The translations under genes and the position numbers were made by a program. Source: Paragorgia papillata (Eukaryota; Cnidaria; Anthozoa; Scleralcyonacea; Coralliidae). From it: a stretch of 64,000 bases of DNA. Location: positions 2,459,501 to 2,523,500 of the forward strand of contig JAWNZC010000337.1 of the NCBI GenBank assembly GCA_035771165.1, in the 5' to 3' direction. Numbering within the stretch: the first letter of the stretch is position 1; every line of letters begins with the position of its first letter. Below are positions 20,590-32,100 of the stretch, one piece after another. The notes beneath the pieces are model-generated. The model was not told the DNA's origin. It saw nothing but the letters and a program-made list of their open reading frames with translations, and ran no database searches.

Positions 20590-21046
20590 GAAAAGGTTCA
20601 CACTATACTGGATAGCTTTTGCGCCGGCACGAAAACCATACCGGGATAGGCCTTCTGTACAGACACAAAACGCCTGTTCCGGCACAATTTGTTTTTCAGC
20701 TCCAGTCAATCTCGTTCCCGGAACCCACGTTCCCCACCCAGGAAACGAGAGACTCTGGGATAATCCGTTTCACATCGATATTTCATTGGCTGATAAACAC
20801 AGTGAACTCCGGATAAGAAGAATCCTGTGATGGCGTGAACGGATTATCCCAAAGCGGGCTCTGGGAACGAGATTGACGGACTTCGAAATCGTTTCGGAAA
20901 TAAATTAGTAGAATAGAGCGTGGTGATTGGTTGTATCGTACGGCATGATTATTTGCATGCCGTTTCGTGCCGAGTCTGTTCACACTATACCGGATAGGTT
21001 TTCGTACCAGGACGAAAACCTATTGGGTATCGGTGTGAACGGGGCC
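20590..21046. mobile_element. CACACTATACC-type MITE with nested insertion
   Basis: The ends match the element at 7,164-7,408 (GTTCACACTATACTGGATAG at left; GTTTTCGTACCAGG and GTGTGAACGGGGCCTA at right). It is interrupted by a second foldback, 20,705-20,877, with ends GTCAATCTCGTTCCC ... GGGAACGAGATTGAC. Confidence 0.65.
20705..20877. mobile_element. Nested foldback MITE (GTCAATCTCGTTCCC ends)
   Basis: A 173-bp inverted-repeat element. The arms include GGGATAATCCGTT and AACGGATTATCCC as well as the terminal 15 bp. It is absent from the corresponding element in copy 1. Confidence 0.6.
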
Positions 21047-21583
21047 TATTAATTATGTAATATTTAAAACACGAGCAGGAGTATTTTATCAGATTTAGGG
21101 GCTGTTTACATGAGCTCTGCTAGGCTAACCGGGCTGACTCGTGTCACGAAATTCTTTCCTCGGCCACAAAAAGAGATTTTAATCAACGTTAGGATTCGTT
21201 TACATCTAAACAAAACCAATTCTTCTTTGTACATTTAGTTTATGCGAGTTTCAAAAGAACAGTGAGATCCTAATCAATCGCATGAGCCCAGTTAACCGGG
21301 CTAGCCCGGCTCATGTAAACAGATAAAACACGTGCTGCGAGTGTTTTGAATGGCTTCAAAAAACGATTCGTTATTGGATGTTATATGTTCATTAGTATTC
21401 TTATATAAAATTGTATGTCATTAGTATTTTTTATATAAAATTGTATGTCATTAGTATTCTTTCTGACGTCAAGAAGTTTTATCAGGTATAAAACCACGGA
21501 CATGGTACTGATTTCCTTTGTGTTTTCCTCGTGAATTATTAATGAGTTTTTGAAATACACGACAAAGTATGTAAATCAAATGG
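21047..21583. other. 5' flank of second SMase D-like copy
   Basis: Contains a degenerate foldback (GGGCTGTTTACATGAGC near 21,100 and GCTCATGTAAACAG near 21,309) and a local 31-bp duplication (TTATATAAAATTGTATGTCA at 21,401 and 21,432). No gene. Confidence 0.5.
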
Positions 21584-21592
21584 TATATAAAT
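21584..21592 (+). promoter_or_regulatory. TATA-like element of the broken copy
   Basis: TATATAAAT lies 97 bp upstream of the original ATG. It is conserved better than in the intact copy. The role is inferred. Confidence 0.3.
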
Positions 21593-21688
21593 TAGTGTGC
21601 ACATAATATTGTCACATACATACATTGGTAGTCGTCACAACGACAACTTGGGGAAAGCGGACCACTAATTCCTATTCTAGTAAAAATC

Positions 21689-22624
21689 ATGGCACGAATT
21701 ACTTGGTATTCACTGTTCATGATAAGCTTGGTTACAATGGTCGATGCATCTCGACCAATATAGAACATAGCACACATGGTGAACACTCGAAGCCAGATTG
21801 ACCAGTGGCTTGGTTATGGTGCAAACGCTATCGAAACTGACGTGTCTTTCGATGAAGACGGCACGCCCAAATACCTCTACCATGGCATCCCTTGCGATAT
21901 TGGCAGAATTTGCACTCGATGGGACTGGATTAAAGAATATATCGAAGCTATCCGTGAACGAACAGTTCCCTCTAGTCCAAAATTTAACCGCAAATTCGTG
22001 CTCCTTATGTTCGACGTAAAGATAACCGAGTTGAACAAACAAGTGTTGTGGCATGCTGGTGAGGAATTTGCAGATCTTGCTTTAATACCGTTATATAAGA
22101 ATCGCACAAGCAAGCTGAAGGTAATGCTTAGCATTGCGGACTTAACCTTGAAAGATTTTTATAAAGGTCTACTAGCGCGTCTCAAGCTGAAAAGACCAGA
22201 CATTGTAGCCAGGATTGGTTTCGAATTAAACTCGGAAGAAAACCTTCCAGATCCACACGCCATACAGCAAGCGTTTGAGCAATTAGGGGTCCCCGCTGGG
22301 CACATTTGGTTGAGCGAAGGTGTCACCAACTGGTATATCCCGTGGAGAAAAGAGAAAATTATAAACGAACTCAATTCTCTGATTCAATACAGAGATAATT
22401 CAGATGGCTACGTAAGCAAAGTCTATACATGGACTGTCAATTTCCGATCCACGGCCAAAAGGTTTCTGAAGACTGGCATTGACGGGATCATCAGTAACAA
22501 CCCGCGCAACGTCAACAAGGCAATGGAGGATATCAACCGTGGACTGGGTGCTAATGATGTCGGAGAAAAGCTTCGGTTGGCAACTTTGGAAGATGATCCA
22601 TTTCAACGTGTAAAGAAACATTAA
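21689..22624 (+). pseudogene. Sphingomyelinase D / phospholipase D-like gene 2, nonsense-disrupted
   Basis: Near-identical to the gene at 7,774-8,709 and of the same overall length, but codon 25 is TAG (21,761-21,763) where copy 1 has TAT. The normal start therefore gives only a 24-residue signal-peptide-like product. The remaining frame reopens at the next ATG (21,776; 282 residues). Such a product would lack the secretion signal and the first catalytic His, though it keeps the Glu/Asp metal ligands, the second His, the Cys pair and the SMD-tail-like motif. Only about five other residues differ from copy 1 (for example Ser/Pro, Phe/Tyr, Ser/Asn and two Glu/Gly changes), so the break looks recent. 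It could also be a polymorphism, an assembly artefact from haplotypes, or an intracellular isoform. The last is least likely given the lost catalytic residue. Confidence 0.85.
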
Positions 22625-23026
22625 CTATGACCGCCGTGCATGCTTGTCTCTTATTGTAGTTATTACTGATCATTAATAGTAGTGTATGCATACCCTTCAT
22701 ATGGTTATATATGTGAACACTTCTGTAGATTTTGTTATGAAATTAACTGTTTTTGTTTACCGTATAATTCGTAAATATATTATTTAAATCAAGTTTGTGC
22801 ATGATCTTATGTCTGCTGAACGATTTGTAGGGGTGACACAAAATAAAGTACATAAACTACAAATGAACATTATCATTCTTTTAGAGTGTTTCTTAGTTTT
22901 AAAAGAGATGCATTAATATATAGAGATGTAACTTGACAAGGTTTAATATTACAGAATCATCCTCAGAGAGACATGAGAAAATTTTTCATGATTTCTTACA
23001 CTGCTAAATTCAACCGGAAAATTTCG

Positions 23027-23405
23027 GCTGACTCGAGCGGGATTTGAACTTGCACCTTCGGGATACCGCACAGGGATTGGAGGCGAGTTTATCCGCATGC
23101 AGTGTTTCAATTATATTACAGAATCATCTTCAGAGAAACATGAGAAAATTTTCATGATTTTCTTACACTGCTTAAGTCAACCGAAAAATTCGGCTGACTC
23201 GAGCGGGATTTGAACTCGCACCTTCGGGATTTACCTGTTGAGCTATCGAGCCGCACATGGAGGCGAGTTTTATCCAACTTTATCCAACAAGTGCACGAGA
23301 TATTCGCGACAACTTAACAATTAATCCCGCTCGAGTCAGCCGAAATTTCGGTTGAATTTAGCAGTGTAAGAAATCATGAAAAATTTTCTAAGGTTTAATA
23401 AAGAT
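23027..23405. mobile_element. tRNA-like SINE cluster with inverted fragment
   Basis: Two minus-strand units begin TCGGCTGACTCGAGCGGGAT (near 23,027 and 23,190) with B-box-like complement GGGATTTGAACT. An inverted end fragment at 23,323-23,395 reads AATCCCGCTCGAGTCAGCCG, then GAATTTAGCAGTGTAAGAAA. The flanks on both sides share CATGATTTCTTACACTGC or its inverse, so the whole forms a foldback. Copy 1 has only one unit (9,121-9,200). Confidence 0.6.
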
Positions 23406-23931
23406 CTATAAATATAAAGGGGGGTGAATAGGTTTGCGGATCGGCGGATTTCTCCTAAAAAGCATTGCAGATTTCGGTTTCGGTGGAAAGTTCTGTCGGA
23501 TTTGTGGGTCCTGTGAAAGTCGCTGTTTGCGCATTTTCCAATAATTGACCTCCGTTTATGGATTTTTCTTGTAATTTTCTACGGAATCTGGATCTTATTC
23601 CTGTCTTGGATTGTGGATTTTGTCTTTATTGATTGGATTATATTATTGACAATTTTTTATTGTCATTGTCATGAGAGAAATAAATAATCATAGAGAAGTC
23701 AACACAAGTTCAAGTAATTGTCAGCATGTTGAAATTAAATTTGCGTGAATCTTGTGAATTCGAAAGTTCAACAAATATAACTGCGGGGATTCGGATTTCA
23801 ACAAAAAAATTAGAGAATTGCCGAATTTCGGTACCCCTATAAATTCACACATCCCTAATATAGGTCAGAAGAAATATGCATGACAAGCTTCGTGCCAGAT
23901 AGATATATACGCATTTACATGTCTAAACTTC

Positions 23932-24570
23932 TGTTATACAACATAGTTATAAATAATCGATATATTTGAACTTATACATTTAGTGTCAACGTCCAGACTT
24001 TTGGGCGGCAGAACATTCCAGCTAGGTTAATGCATAAAGTGATTTACCTCAAAGTAAATACCATATATCAATTTTTGACGTAAAGTACTTGTAGAGATGT
24101 CACCAGCTATATATCTTAAAAGTTTTCCCATTGTGTTAGTAATGCAAACATAACCAAGCAGCCACAACTTTGTTGATTGAGATAAGCCCGAAACAGTATA
24201 ATAGTCATCACATTCCTAACAACGCCTAGTTTGGCACCACAAAGTATCATGGTACAACGCACCTGATTGGTCAACGTTACATCGTCTTACCCATTTACTG
24301 TCCAATCATATTCTACGCGCCAATTAGCATAAAAGAGAGGCAACTCCCTCGGATCAAGTCAGAGAGTGCAGAAATCCAAGGAAGTAAGGGAAATCCAAAG
24401 AAGTAAGGACCTGAGCCTGAAAAGGGACCAACACAAGAAGAAGAAGCTTACCGAACTTTAATAGTAACTTTTATCTATATCTTAATATTTTGGGACTCCG
24501 CAATAAAGATCTATTGTGCTACCTCGACGCTGCGTGATTTACCACCGAGTTATCTTCCCCCTTTACAACA
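23932..24570 (+). mobile_element. Solo LTR (TG...CA, CTTC TSD), absent from copy 1
   Basis: A 639-bp block starts TGTTATACAACA and ends CTTTACAACA. It is flanked by CTTC (23,928-23,931; 24,571-24,574), while copy 1 shows the uninterrupted GTCTAAGCTTCTTTCAGTG near 9,586. It contains an AATAAAG polyadenylation-like site near 24,502 followed by a T/C-rich end, as in LTRs. A 4-bp TSD fits a Gypsy-like LTR. No internal region is present. Confidence 0.8.
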
Positions 24571-24660
24571 CTTCTTTCAGTGTGAATAAAAATTATATAA
24601 GTGCTTAAGACAGATCGGTTCAACGATTACCATTGACCTAATTGCAAACTCACGCACAAT

Positions 24661-25227
24661 ACAGTAGATCGTTTTCATGAGTCCGGCCTGAGATTCAGTT
24701 CACGCCGGCCTAATCTCACACCGAACTGAAGCACTTTCTCCTCTCAAACTCAATACGTTGTTTTAAATGAGATTGGTGTGAAATCCACATAAAATGATTC
24801 TCCGATGGTCACGAGCTGTGAGGCAATTGACATAAATTTTGAAGCAACAGCGAAACCAAGCCTATATAGTTTATGGCCAGCCTCATGTAAACACCCCCTA
24901 TATAAAAAAATTATGGGGTTCAAATTTTCGACCTCTCGACATACAGGGGGTCAAGGGGTTGGAAAATTTGAACTGCAATTTCTGATAGTTTGACACCTTG
25001 TCAACTCAAAAATGAAACAAAGACTTTAAAAGCGTGCAAATCTTACGGGAGCTGTTTTCATGACACTTCATACCACATTATTAGGATAAGGATCAGGAAA
25101 TGTCTTCGAGTCACTCCTATTAGCCATGTCTCCGACCCCTCGACACCTCTGTATATCAAAAGGTCGAAAATTTGAACCCCATCGTTTTCTGATAGTTTGA
25201 CATCTAGTCAACTCAAAAAAAGAATAA
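24661..25227. other. Intergenic, no gene
   Basis: A short inverted pair around GAGTCCGGCCTGAG / GCCGGCCTAATCTC (24,680-24,715) and a direct duplication around CAAATTTTCGACCTCTCGAC (24,920) and GTCGAAAATTTGAACCCCAT (25,162, inverted) are present. No coding signature. Confidence 0.4.
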
Positions 25228-25681
25228 GGGCCTGTTTATATGATCCCAGTATACTGGGATGTCCCGCAGGGATATCGGCATGTAGATAATTTACTGTTGT
25301 TAAAAATGTTGAATACGTTCTAATAATCGACAGTCGACCCTTAATTTTTCGGGTCAGGCGGGACAAACGTTTGTCCATATAAACGCAATATCCCGGTAGA
25401 CCGGGATGAAGTTTACTGAACTACAATGCTTGTAACTTTGAATATTACGGTCAGAATTTCGTCCAAACGGCCAGGTCTAGAGACAAAACACTGAATAAAA
25501 GTGAAATAACTTCTAACATAGTAGAATTAGGGTGAGTTTTTGCTCCATTTCCTTAAATTCCCGCGCTTTTTGACCCGGGATGAAATTCATCCCGGTCAAC
25601 CGGGACGAGCACTTTGTTTATTCCATATAAACCAGGGATGACATTTATCCCGGTACACAGGGATCATATATAAACAGGCCC
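25228..25681. mobile_element. Harbinger-type MITE (TAA TSD)
   Basis: A 454-bp element with ends GGGCCTGTTTATATGATCCC ... GGGATCATATATAAACAGGCCC and perfect TAA duplications at 25,225-25,227 and 25,682-25,684. Internal CCCGGT/ACCGGG blocks form additional pairs. Confidence 0.8.
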
Positions 25682-25915
25682 TAAATCAAGTTTAGCACAA
25701 AAATCTAACGGGATGACACTTTATACCGCACTATTTTGTAGAACTTCGAAGACGTTTTCTGAATAGAAATAAAGACAATTTTGAATAATGATACAAGTTC
25801 AAACAGGATAAGATTACTGAATGTTAACTGTATTTACTGTGGCCCTAATCAAAGTCGCTAGAACTATATAGTTCGCCGTAAAAAACAATCGTTATACTAT
25901 GTGACAAAAAGTGGG

Positions 25916-25921
25916 TTTAAT
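25916..25921 (-). terminator. Possible SMC4 polyadenylation signal (ATTAAA)
   Basis: The ATTAAA variant on the minus strand begins about 62 bp after the SMC4 stop codon. No canonical AATAAA was found nearer on that strand by eye. Confidence 0.35.
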
Positions 25922-25982
25922 ATACAATAAAAAAAATTAAATGAGCTGCTGGTACTACTGCAGTGGATACTGTACCGTGAGT

Positions 25983-26147
25983 TCAACTTTCAGCCTGAAT
26001 CATGGATGATGCGGCAATGCGATGAGGATTAATAGTTACACTCTTTGTACAATCATCTGTTTTATAAATCCCAACCAGTCGATCAGCTAGTTCAAACATG
26101 TTATTTCGTAGACTAATTATAATAAACTGCGCGTTCTTGGTGCGTTC
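25983..26147 (-). CDS. SMC4: SMC4 terminal exon p (C-terminal head, stop)
   Basis: 54 codons plus [23 protein letters not shown], then [20 protein letters not shown] and a short tail ending AES. The tail after SVTINP is short, as in other SMC4 proteins. Acceptor TTTTTCTTTCAG. A possible ATTAAA polyadenylation signal lies at 25,916-25,921 on the minus strand. Confidence 0.96.
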   Translation of the reverse strand, partial: ERTKNAQFIIISLRNNMFELADRLVGIYKTDDCTKSVTINPHRIAASSMIQAES

Positions 26148-29100
26148 CTGAAAGAAAAAGAAAAAATATTTGGTACATTAATACTTATTACGTACTGATT
26201 ATACGCATTACGTTGTAGGTACGTATTATATATTATATATAAAACTATATAAAACTAAATAATATATTATATATAAAACATTATTTATTTTATATAACGT
26301 CAATCGTTATTGATTTAGCAATGTTTTGTAAGGTTGTCGTAAAGTTTTAGAACGATTGGATTTAGTACAGACCGAGCCGAGGAAGGTGAAAGCAGTGAAT
26401 CTGAACAAGTTCAATCGAAGATACCACGTTACGTTAGAACGCGCGAATTCTAAATTCCTCCTTTTCCGTTCTCCTCCTCTATCTCCCGCTTTATATTTTC
26501 CCCGCTCCCAATCCCTTCGGTTCCCTTTCATGCTCGGCCAAAATGAAGATCTCGATCGATCTCGACCAAACCATTGCATGTACTATTGAAAAGCCGCAGT
26601 TCTGGGAAGCCTAAGGGAGCTTAAGTATCTAGCAGAAACCATGAATCATTTACGTAGTATTGAATACTTAAAGGACATTGGCAGTAAAAATGAAATTTGT
26701 CAAATTTGAAAAAACTCGTAAAATTGTAATAGAAGATCTTTTACAACTTTTTTGTATCTTTCTTCGTTTTTTTAAAAATATTTCAGTTTGTCTGATATGT
26801 AAATTAGATGATCTCTGACGTCAAGAGCAGGGTACAGTATTTTCATACATTACAAAATCACTTACACCTCTATGATTGCTCAACATAAAATGTTTAGAGT
26901 CACAAGGCGTTTTTATGTGCACAGTTTCAAGTTATTTCGTTAAATAAACTGAGATATAACTGCATGATTTTGCTAGGTGTGAAAATACTGTACCCTCCTG
27001 ACGTCAGAGACCATCTAATTTACATATCAAACAAACTGAAATATTTAAAAAAACGAAGAAAGATACAAAAAAGTTGTAAAAGATCTTCTATTACAATTTT
27101 ACGAGTTCTTTCAAATTTGACAAACTTCATTTTTACCGCCAATGCCCTTTAAGTATTCAATACTACGTAAATGATTCATGGTTTCTGCTAGATACTTAAG
27201 CTCCCTTAGGCTTCCCAGAACTGCGGCTTTTCAATAGTACAGGCAATGGTTTGGTCGAGATCGATCGAGATCTTCATTTTGGCCGAGCGTGAAAGGGAAC
27301 GGAAGGGATTAGGAGCGGGGAAAAATTAGACGAACTTAATTTTTATTGCCAATGTCCTTTAAGGTATGTTTTTCGACATTCAAAAGCTTTGGAGTTCTAA
27401 AAGGCTTTTGTCGCATATAGTTTGAAGTTAAACTCAACTAAAAGTAGGTAGTTAGCAACTAGGTACCTAGCAACCACTCGGTAGTTAGCAATGGTGAACT
27501 CAACAACCGTTTGTTTACCATAGGGTTGAATGAAATAGAGGGGATGGCAATTAATTGAAGAACAATGTTCTCTTACTTGGTAACATGGTTGTTGAAACGT
27601 GTTCGTAAGTTGTCATAGTGTTAACAGCTGAACAATGATACTCGTTTCACGAGTTAACGTCGTTCTGAAGACGTGAAAATGACCTGAATAACGTTGTATG
27701 TAGAACGGGAACGGCGTTAGGATTACTCTTGTGACTGAAAATTATTCACTTTCTTTGTTGTGTGAGAAACTAGAAATTTTCATTTATGATTCGCTCTGAT
27801 GAACGGCGGAACTTTGAAGTTATCCTCCAGATTGCAGTAAAGACCCACCTAATATGAACGAGTTTTCTGATTGGCTATAAGTAACCAATCACATTGTCGA
27901 TTAACAATTCTTTTCCATGCTCCTTACTGATTAGGGTTAGGTAAGGTGTTGAGTTGGGTTATCTAAACCAATCAGAAGCCTTCTTAGTATAGGTAGGTGA
28001 TGACACCCAGATTGGCCGTTTTGACGTCATGTGATTAATTATGATTCTATTTATTTAAATTATTTAATATTATGTGACTTTAGTATATATGTAAACATAA
28101 TAAACTTTGTAAATAATTAATCCCCGAGCCCGGGCGTAGGGCCGAAGGCCCGGAGCCCGGTGAGGGTGCTAATCTCGACATGCGTGTAGTCCACTTTACA
28201 CGCGTGTAGAAAAAGCGAGGGAGACGAAATCTGGGAAATAGTTTATATATATATATATTTAACAAATAGATTCCATTTTGCCGTTGTCTGTTCAGTTATA
28301 GATGCACAGATGACGTCACAACGTGGTAAGAACAAAAAAGTGGCCCACGAGACGCAGTCGAGTGGGTCACTGATGTTCTTACCACGTTGTGACGTCCTCT
28401 GTGCATCTATAACTGAACAGACAACAAAAAAATGGAATCTATTTGTTTTATACAATACAAATTTAAAAGGTCTTTGTCGAAACTCGTGCCGGATTTTGGG
28501 GCATGAAGAAGGAAAAAGGCAAGTCAGCTGACGTGATCTGACGTGACCATGTGTCTGTCCTCTAATAGATCATGGCCATCAACCAATGAAAACACGCATA
28601 GCAACTAGGGTATTGTATAAATATATATATATGTATGGAACGGTGTCACGCGGTAAGAATAGTTGGACACTGGAGACAAGCGACGAAGAAAACTATAAAC
28701 TCTCAAACAAATGGTATTTTGCTTTCGTTTATTTAAACGAAACGAAATGGAGCACGAAGAAAAGGATACAAACAACCCGTTTAATATATCTTGAAGATAA
28801 ACCAGAGAACTTGAAGAAACCAAACGCCGTATGGTAAACAAAAACTCGATCTGAATTGCAGTGTTCGTAGTCACTCCGTGGTCAAACCATTTTAAAGTTA
28901 ATAACGGTAGGATTCTTGTTGTTTTCAAGTTTTCGCTTAACCTAAACAATATACAGCTTCACGTTTTCGTGCTTTCCTTTTGCTCGTCCAAATCATAAAT
29001 CAGCTTAACTAAAGCTAACTTAAAACACTACCTTTAAGGCTTAATATATTAACCGTGGTGGACGTGCATGCACTTTTTATTATTAAAAATACTCATGGGC

Positions 29101-32100
29101 TTTGTCGGTTTTCTTGGTTGTATCCAAATTATCGACTGAAACGTTGTCTGTTTAATTCTTCTTTCTGGAATCCGATTCTACTGTATTGTTTTTATCTCAG
29201 ACACTATTATAAATATAATTTTTGAGCTGTTAACTTTTAATTCTGCCTTTGGAAAATGTACATGCATAGAGAAGCCATTTAAAGGCTTGCTAAAATTAAT
29301 CCCTTTTGAAACCTCCTAAAAACAATATATTTTTAACAACCAGAATTTAATAATGAAATCTAAGTTTTGCTTTGAGATGTTCAACTTTCATTAAATGATT
29401 TAAATCAGTTTTGTCATCCAATCGACCTATCTATAAATTCTATAATTTAATATCCCAAGGATTTAATATCATTTGTTTTTATATCGGTTTGTTTTTGTAT
29501 TGGCTGTATATCAGGAGTGCTTATTTTAATCAGGGGGAAGGGTGGGTGAGGGGTGTTTAAAAAAAAAACATGTAAAAGCGGGCGAGGGGTTGTTGCATTC
29601 AATGTATTTCTAGTATTAATATAATTCATTATTGTTGTAAATATTTGTTGTTGTTTTTTAACACGTCCCACTTGGACGTGCAAATATGTTGAAGTGGCCA
29701 ACGTCTATAAATAAAGTTTTTTTTATCTATATGTTATCTATCTATGCAAAGGGTCTATAAGATAAGGTTATCCTGACAAACAATCACAATGTTAATGCGA
29801 CAAAAGTCTGTGAAAAAGAACATACCTTGATGTAGTTAGCAACGATAGAAACATTTCTAAAATCCAATGCTGCATCTATTTCATCCATAACATACAATGG
29901 CGTGGGCTTAAAATGATGAAGAGCAAAAACCTGGAAAGAAACAATCATGGTTAAAAACAAGAGTAGTCTTTGCTGTGCAATTGCGCTTGTTTAAGCCACA
30001 AAGGTGCATAAATTATATATTAAAACAAATAGTAAGTATGCATATATGACCTTAAAATTGTAACTGTTTATTTTATTACTCTTTCTGAACTCGTTGATTA
30101 ATGTACTTTTTAGATTTATATTAATAATAATCTTTGAATACTATGTGTATGATAATGAGACTGTATTTGCATTTTCTTTCTAATATTAGACAAAAACTCT
30201 GCACAACTTTAAGATAGATTTATGTGTCTGCATATGTTTTGTTTTCTTTTGTTTGTGTATCACTTTCCGACCTTGTTATTTAAACTATAAACTATACTTT
30301 CTGTTAATTGTCTTTCAGGCATTTTTAGCTTTTATAGTTATTTCTGAAAGCTAGTATCTTTACACAATTTAGCTTAGCACTTTCTTTAAATTTGCTTATG
30401 TAAAGTAGCAGAGGATACAAATAAACGTGGTTGTTGTTGTTGCTGTAGATCCGCAGAGGTATTAAGTCTGGTATCTGGATTTGTTATATGCATGACAAAA
30501 TTACTACATTTTGATTGGTTGAGAGGAGTACAATTATTTTATTAATTGTACTGCTCCCATGTTGACAATAAAATTCAAAATGGCGGCCAATTCTGCAATG
30601 GAAAGTTTTCACATTTCCAACGACTTGTGGTGCAACACTATGAACTAAAAATTCCATGTAAATATTTTGAAATGAGTACGGAGAACACCCAGAATGAAAA
30701 TGTTTCTTGTCAAGTAATGAAACAAGATGTTTTTAAAGGCGTGAGTGAGTACGAAGCGTACGTGTCGTAATTTTGTCATGCATATAATAAATGAGTAATC
30801 ATATGATTTTGCTCGTACAATTAAGGATTTACACTACAAGTGATATTTGAAAATTATGCCAAATTGCACTCGCCTTACGGCTCGTGCAATTTTGGCAAAA
30901 TTTTCAAATATCACTTGTAGTGTAAATCCTTAATTGTACTCGCTATCATATGATTACCTATACTAATAACAACGTTCAAGGAATTGAACTAACTAGTTGA
31001 GTCTGTTTTCTTTCAGTTCATGTATCTCGCATGCATCTCCATCATGCAAGAACAAAAGAGTTGGATTAATACGTAACAACAAAAAATTTCAGCGAAAAAT
31101 ATTGAAACATTGCAAAGTTTCAACTTTTAAAAGACAAATTTTGGAGGAAAATTGAACTGAGAAAAAGCGTGTGGAAAACGTTTGTGTGATGACACGCTTT
31201 TGAGCAAATATAAGTATATATCGCGGCAAAAAGAAAATTAACATATTTCATTCGGCAGTTTAACGTAAAAGTAGATACGCAATGCGTATATGTGCCGCCT
31301 AACAAGGGGGTAAGCAAAAAGTTGTTAAAGGACATTGGCAATAAAAATGAAGTTTGTCTAATTTGAAAGAACTCGTAAAATTGTAATAGAAGATTTTTTA
31401 GAACATTTTTGTATCTTTCTTCGTTTTCAAGATATCACAGTTTGTTTGATATGTAAATTAGATGCTCTCTGACGTCAGGAGCAGGGTACAGTATTTTCAC
31501 ACCTAGCAAAATCAGTTATATCTCCAAGTTTGTTTAACGAAATAACTTGAAACTGTGCACATAAAAACGCCTTTATGACACTAAACATTTTATGCTGAAC
31601 AATCATAGAGGTGTAAGTGACTTTGTAATGTATGAAAATACTGTACCGTGCTCCTGACGTCAGAGATCATCTAATTTACATATCAAACAAATTGAAATAT
31701 TTAAAAAAACGAAGGAAGATATAAAAAATTGACAAACTTCATTTTTATTGCCAATGTCCTTTAAGAAAAGATTGAAAAAAGCATGTTGGTGTAGAATATA
31801 ATTGAAACTGTTCAATATATAATACGAAACTCATGAAGCGTACGTACAGCGTACTCGGAATCGCGCGACAAAATCGGAAGCTTTCGGAGAAATATCGTTA
31901 CTTTTCGTGGTACCGTTTCTCGCTACCATCCGTGATCACGTGTTGCCACAAACAATCCTACAATTTTTCGATTGCAAAATGCCGACCGACTTTAGTCAGT
32001 CGAGTGGACACAAAAAGTGCTAAAATTAACCCTAAACCAGGATTCCAACGGCATGGTGGTAGGCGGGCACACTCCTGCACGGCTAGACTACAAAGCTAAT

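Larger units (their letters stand above)
15470..24660. repeat. Segmental duplication, copy 2
   Basis: Second copy of 3,440-9,705 in the same orientation, expanded by insertions at 16,280-16,802, 17,248-17,801, 18,716-18,976, 20,705-20,877 and 23,932-24,570, plus extra tRNA-like SINE units near 23.1 kb. For the first, second and last of these, copy 1 preserves a recognisable empty site. Confidence 0.85.

Noticed and set aside
31833..32099. 88-codon plus-strand frame in an SMC4 intron
   Set aside because: No recognisable motif, antisense to SMC4, single frame with no supporting features.
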